Positions 5,913 through 8,749 of a stretch of DNA of 8,749 nt are shown here, in pieces. Where the stretch lies: contig QNAR01000054.1 in the NCBI GenBank assembly GCA_003643975.1, positions 1-8,749 of the forward strand, written 5' to 3'. The notes below the pieces were generated by a model. The model had not been told where the DNA came from and did no database searches. It saw only the letters and a program-made list of their open reading frames with translations. How positions within the stretch are numbered: position 1 is the first letter of the stretch; every line of letters begins with the position of its first letter. Both the position numbers and the translations under genes were made by a program. The stretch comes from Thermotogae bacterium. GTDB taxonomy: Bacteria; Thermotogota; Thermotogae; Petrotogales; Kosmotogaceae.

Positions 5913-7343
5913 GTGAAAGTACAGGACTCTGCGTTCCTGCTAAAAGTGAAACCCCTGCTCAAGAGGCTGATTTCAGAGCTTTCAAAAGATTACGATTATG
6001 TATCGGTTCTAGGAACAGATGTGTCGGGGAAGAGCTATTCGGTGCTTACAACCGGTATTTCCCTTTCGGATTCCAACTGGACGGAAAGAGGTTTCGTTGT
6101 AAGGGTTTTCAACGAGAGCATTTATTCAGAATACTCTTTCAATGAACTCTCCGAAGAAAATTTTAAGCAGGTGCTGAACAACATAAGAGAAGAAACAGAA
6201 AAAAGCCTTAGAAACAGCAAAGCCAAAGGCTTTCACACGGGAAAATATCCATGTGTTATGGAAGAGAAGATTGTAAAACATTTTAATGGTGATGTGGTCA
6301 CTCCCCTTGAATTCTCCAGGCCTTCCGAGATAATCGAAAAATTGACATCCATTAAAGATAAGGCTTATGAATATACTGATTTGCTGGTTAACTTTATGGC
6401 CGCTTACGAAGGCGTTACGGTTTCAAAATTATTTATTTCACCAAACAAGGACCTCATGCAATCCTATATGTGGTCCCAGGGTTATACATATGCCATAGTG
6501 CGAAAAGAAAGCAACACGCGCTACGGGTATAAAAGCTATTCAGGTCTTAAGGGAACGGAACTCATTGATGAAATGAGTAAAGATATCAAGGAAGTCGTTG
6601 ACAAGGCTGTAATGCTTCTTGACGCTGTTCCAATTGAGCCCGGTATGTACGACGTAATATGCTCTCCAGAAGTTGCTGGCCTTATTGCCCATGAAGCTTT
6701 TGGGCATGGCGTGGAAATGGATATGTTTGTAAAAAACCGTGCCAAAGCGGTGGAATACCTGAATAAACCCGTGGCATCCAAGCTCGTCGAAATGCACGAT
6801 GGTGCAAGGGCTGCTGAAGAAGTTTCCTCGTATCTTTTCGATGATGAAGGAACACTGGGAACAGATACGACTATCATAAAGGAAGGGATACTCCTCACAG
6901 GGATTTCTGACTTGCTTTCTGCACTGAAGCTTGGCACAAAACCCACCGGAAACGGAAAAAGAGAGTCTTTTGAGAGAAAAGCCTATACGAGAATGACGAA
7001 TACATTCTTCTCTCCCGGAAACGACTCGCTTGAAGAGATGATAGCCTCTATCGAACATGGTTATCTTCTTGAGGACTATTACAGTGGTATGGAAGATCCA
7101 AAAAACTGGGGAATTCAATGTATGATAGCCTACGGCCGTGAGATAAGAAACGGAAAATTTACCGGCAAGATCGTTTCGCCTGTTGTTATGACCGGGTATG
7201 TTCCTGACTTGCTGCAATCCATTTCCATGATATCAGGCGAATTGCGGCTATCGGGTTCCGGCGCCTGTGGCAAGGGGCACAAAGAATGGGTGAAAGTTTC
7301 TTCCGGTGGTCCATACATCAAAGCAAAAGCGAGGTTAGGATAA
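5913..7343 (+). CDS. tldD: TldD-family zinc metalloprotease (catalytic subunit)
   Basis: TldD and PmbA (TldE) form a heterodimeric protease that degrades unfolded or leader peptides inside a closed chamber; in E. coli it trims microcin B17 and degrades the antitoxin CcdA. The 476-residue protein is close to E. coli TldD in length. The metal site H260-E-A-F-G-H264 lies in AGLIAHEAFGHGVEMD. C452 in GSGACGKGH corresponds to the third metal ligand reported for E. coli TldD. The family C-terminal pattern CGKG...VSSGGPYIKAKARLG (452-476) is intact. The start is GTG, with AAGGAG 8 nt before it. The stop overlaps the pmbA start in TAATG, so the two are co-translated in one operon. Confidence 0.93.
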   Translation: MKVQDSAFLLKVKPLLKRLISELSKDYDYVSVLGTDVSGKSYSVLTTGISLSDSNWTERGFVVRVFNESIYSEYSFNELSEENFKQVLNNIREETEKSLRNSKAKGFHTGKYPCVMEEKIVKHFNGDVVTPLEFSRPSEIIEKLTSIKDKAYEYTDLLVNFMAAYEGVTVSKLFISPNKDLMQSYMWSQGYTYAIVRKESNTRYGYKSYSGLKGTELIDEMSKDIKEVVDKAVMLLDAVPIEPGMYDVICSPEVAGLIAHEAFGHGVEMDMFVKNRAKAVEYLNKPVASKLVEMHDGARAAEEVSSYLFDDEGTLGTDTTIIKEGILLTGISDLLSALKLGTKPTGNGKRESFERKAYTRMTNTFFSPGNDSLEEMIASIEHGYLLEDYYSGMEDPKNWGIQCMIAYGREIRNGKFTGKIVSPVVMTGYVPDLLQSISMISGELRLSGSGACGKGHKEWVKVSSGGPYIKAKARLG

Positions 7344-8641
7344 TGTTGAGAAAAATCAAAAAGGCACTTGAGAGCACAAGGGAAATATCCGACTGGAAAG
7401 TCATCGAAACCATAAAAGAAGGACACGAACTCTACTTTATCAGGCAGGAACTGGATATGAACAGGGCAAAGAATGTCAGTTCCTACAATGTTACGGTCTA
7501 TCGCGATTTTGAAGAAGCTGGAAAGAAATTCAGAGGTTCAGCACAGACAACCATACATCCTGGCATGTCCGAAGGAGAGGTTAAAAAGCGCATAGAGGAA
7601 AGCACTTTTGCAGCGGGCTTTGTAAAGAACAGGCCCTACCCCATTGCCGAGCCTTCAGAAGCTAAAGGCAGCATATCGTCCAGACTTCAAAAAGGGGAAA
7701 TCTCTGACTGGATAGTTGAAATAGCTTCAGAGGTTTTTTCGCAGGATACAAAGAAAGGAGCTTATCTGAATTCCACAGAAATTTACCTGACAAAAGTGCA
7801 TACGCATATTCTCAATTCCAGAGGAGTTGACGTTCAATTTGATGCTGTAAGGGCGTTCATTGAGCTCATCGTGACGGCAACGGGTGAAGAGGAAGTGGAA
7901 CTATATCATCAATTGAGGTTTTCAGATTATAGGCCAGGCTCCATTTCAAAGAAAGTGACTGAATTTCTCGAAGAAGCCCTGAACCGTGCTCAAGCGAAGC
8001 CCACTCCCGCGCTGGGGACAGCCCCTGTCCTGTTAGTCTCAGAACCCGCAGAGGACTTTCTGAGTTACTATGTGGATAATGCCAGTGCCAGGGCTGTATA
8101 CGAAAAAATATCCACATTTAAGATCGGCGAAAGTGTTCAGGGAGATTTTGTTGGTGATGGAATTACAATAACACTTGACCCCTTTATGCCGGAGTCTTAC
8201 TATTCCGCTCCATATGATGGTGATGGCTTTGCACTAAACAGGGAACAGATAATAGTGAATGGAAAATTATTAAAATACTGGGGAGATGTGCGTTATAGCC
8301 ATTATCTTGGCGTTGAACCCACTGGAAACATCCACAATTTCTCCGTAGAACCGGGAAAAAATACCCTTAAGACACTCCGTGAAGGGCCTCATTTAGAGGT
8401 TGCGTTATTCTCTGCTTTTAATGTGGATAGCGTTACAGGTGATTTCGGTGGAGAAATCCGCCTTGGCTGGTACTGTGATGGTAAAGAGAGATATCCAATA
8501 ACTGGAGGGTCTATAAGCGGTAACATAAACAAGGTTCAAAAAGAACTGCTCCTTTCGAAAGAGACTCAAAAGTCTAAAAGATATACAGGCCCGAAAGCTG
8601 TAAAACTGTTGAATGTTTCCGTTTCTGGAATTAATAAGTAG
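7343..8641 (+). CDS. pmbA: PmbA/TldE-family protein (non-catalytic partner of TldD)
   Basis: PmbA pairs with TldD to form the protease chamber but carries no metal site itself. The 432 residues contain no HExxxH: the corresponding stretch reads LLVSEPAEDFLSYYVDN (about 230-246). Family features are APYDGDGFAL (289-298), GNIHNFSVEPGK (328-339), SVTGDFGGEIRLGWYCDGK (363-381) and YPITGGSISGNI (384-395). I chose the ATG at 7343 because it overlaps the tldD stop by one base (TAATG) and is preceded by GAGG at 8 nt. An in-frame ATG at 7286 would add 19 residues buried in tldD and lacks family resemblance. E. coli PmbA has about 450 residues, so the length is normal. Confidence 0.9.
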   Translation: MLRKIKKALESTREISDWKVIETIKEGHELYFIRQELDMNRAKNVSSYNVTVYRDFEEAGKKFRGSAQTTIHPGMSEGEVKKRIEESTFAAGFVKNRPYPIAEPSEAKGSISSRLQKGEISDWIVEIASEVFSQDTKKGAYLNSTEIYLTKVHTHILNSRGVDVQFDAVRAFIELIVTATGEEEVELYHQLRFSDYRPGSISKKVTEFLEEALNRAQAKPTPALGTAPVLLVSEPAEDFLSYYVDNASARAVYEKISTFKIGESVQGDFVGDGITITLDPFMPESYYSAPYDGDGFALNREQIIVNGKLLKYWGDVRYSHYLGVEPTGNIHNFSVEPGKNTLKTLREGPHLEVALFSAFNVDSVTGDFGGEIRLGWYCDGKERYPITGGSISGNINKVQKELLLSKETQKSKRYTGPKAVKLLNVSVSGINK

Positions 8642-8702
8642 AATTGAGCATAATATTCTAACTTAGCCAGCGATATGAAACCACAGGTTGATGATGTTTA
8701 TT

Positions 8703-8749
8703 TTAGTCTTTCAGTGATAAGATTTGTTTGATGAGACGTTTAAACCTGA
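8703..8749 (-). CDS. Possible 3' end of a convergent gene
   Basis: On the minus strand a frame enters from the right edge and encodes RFKRLIKQILSLKD before a TAA at 8703-8705. The basic, amphipathic sequence looks like a protein C-terminus, but 14 residues are too few for identification and an open frame this short can occur by chance. It would converge with pmbA across a 61-bp gap in which I see no good terminator. Confidence 0.25.
   Translation of the reverse strand, partial: RFKRLIKQILSLKD

Noticed and set aside
6536..7217. Long open frames on the minus strand across tldD
   Set aside because: They are shadows of the TldD metal-site region; they have no start signals and overlap each other in different frames.
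8679..8689. AACC-ACA-GGTT hairpin as a pmbA terminator
   Set aside because: The stem has only 4 bp and no immediate T tract.

Overview
This window carries conserved housekeeping genes of a bacterium that is most likely a member of the Thermotogota. The evidence is the close resemblance, from memory, of SpeE, SpeD, MreB and the LepA fragment to the Thermotoga maritima proteins. The moderate base composition would fit a Kosmotoga- or Mesotoga-like lineage, but that finer placement is a guess. I see no prophage, insertion sequence, CRISPR array, RNA gene or defence island.

Left part (1-1705, all minus strand): the 5' end of lepA (elongation factor 4) runs off the left edge. Upstream of it, and separated from it by a strong intrinsic terminator, lies a two-gene polyamine operon. 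speD encodes pyruvoyl S-adenosylmethionine decarboxylase and speE encodes an aminopropyltransferase (spermidine synthase family). SpeD makes the aminopropyl donor that SpeE uses. A near-consensus promoter and a G-rich leader hairpin precede speD.

Centre (1904-5625, plus strand): mreB, mreC, mreD and mrdA (PBP2) form a tightly packed elongasome operon that directs lateral wall synthesis and rod shape. The genes are 2 bp apart or overlap, and an intrinsic terminator follows mrdA. The operon diverges from speDE across 198 bp with back-to-back promoters. MreC and MreD are short and divergent and are named largely by position.

Right part (5626-8749): a 287-bp gap holds the mre terminator, a degenerate heptamer tandem repeat and a stretch of possible sequence debris. 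It leads into the tldD-pmbA operon, which encodes the two halves of a TldD/TldE-type metalloprotease. TldD has HExxxH and a C-terminal Cys; PmbA lacks the metal site. The last 47 bases may hold the 3' end of a convergent gene.

No new biological system is evident. The observations most worth checking are the speD leader hairpin, the reduced MreC, the heptamer repeat, the C8 tract inside mrdA and the unknown substrate of TldD/PmbA.
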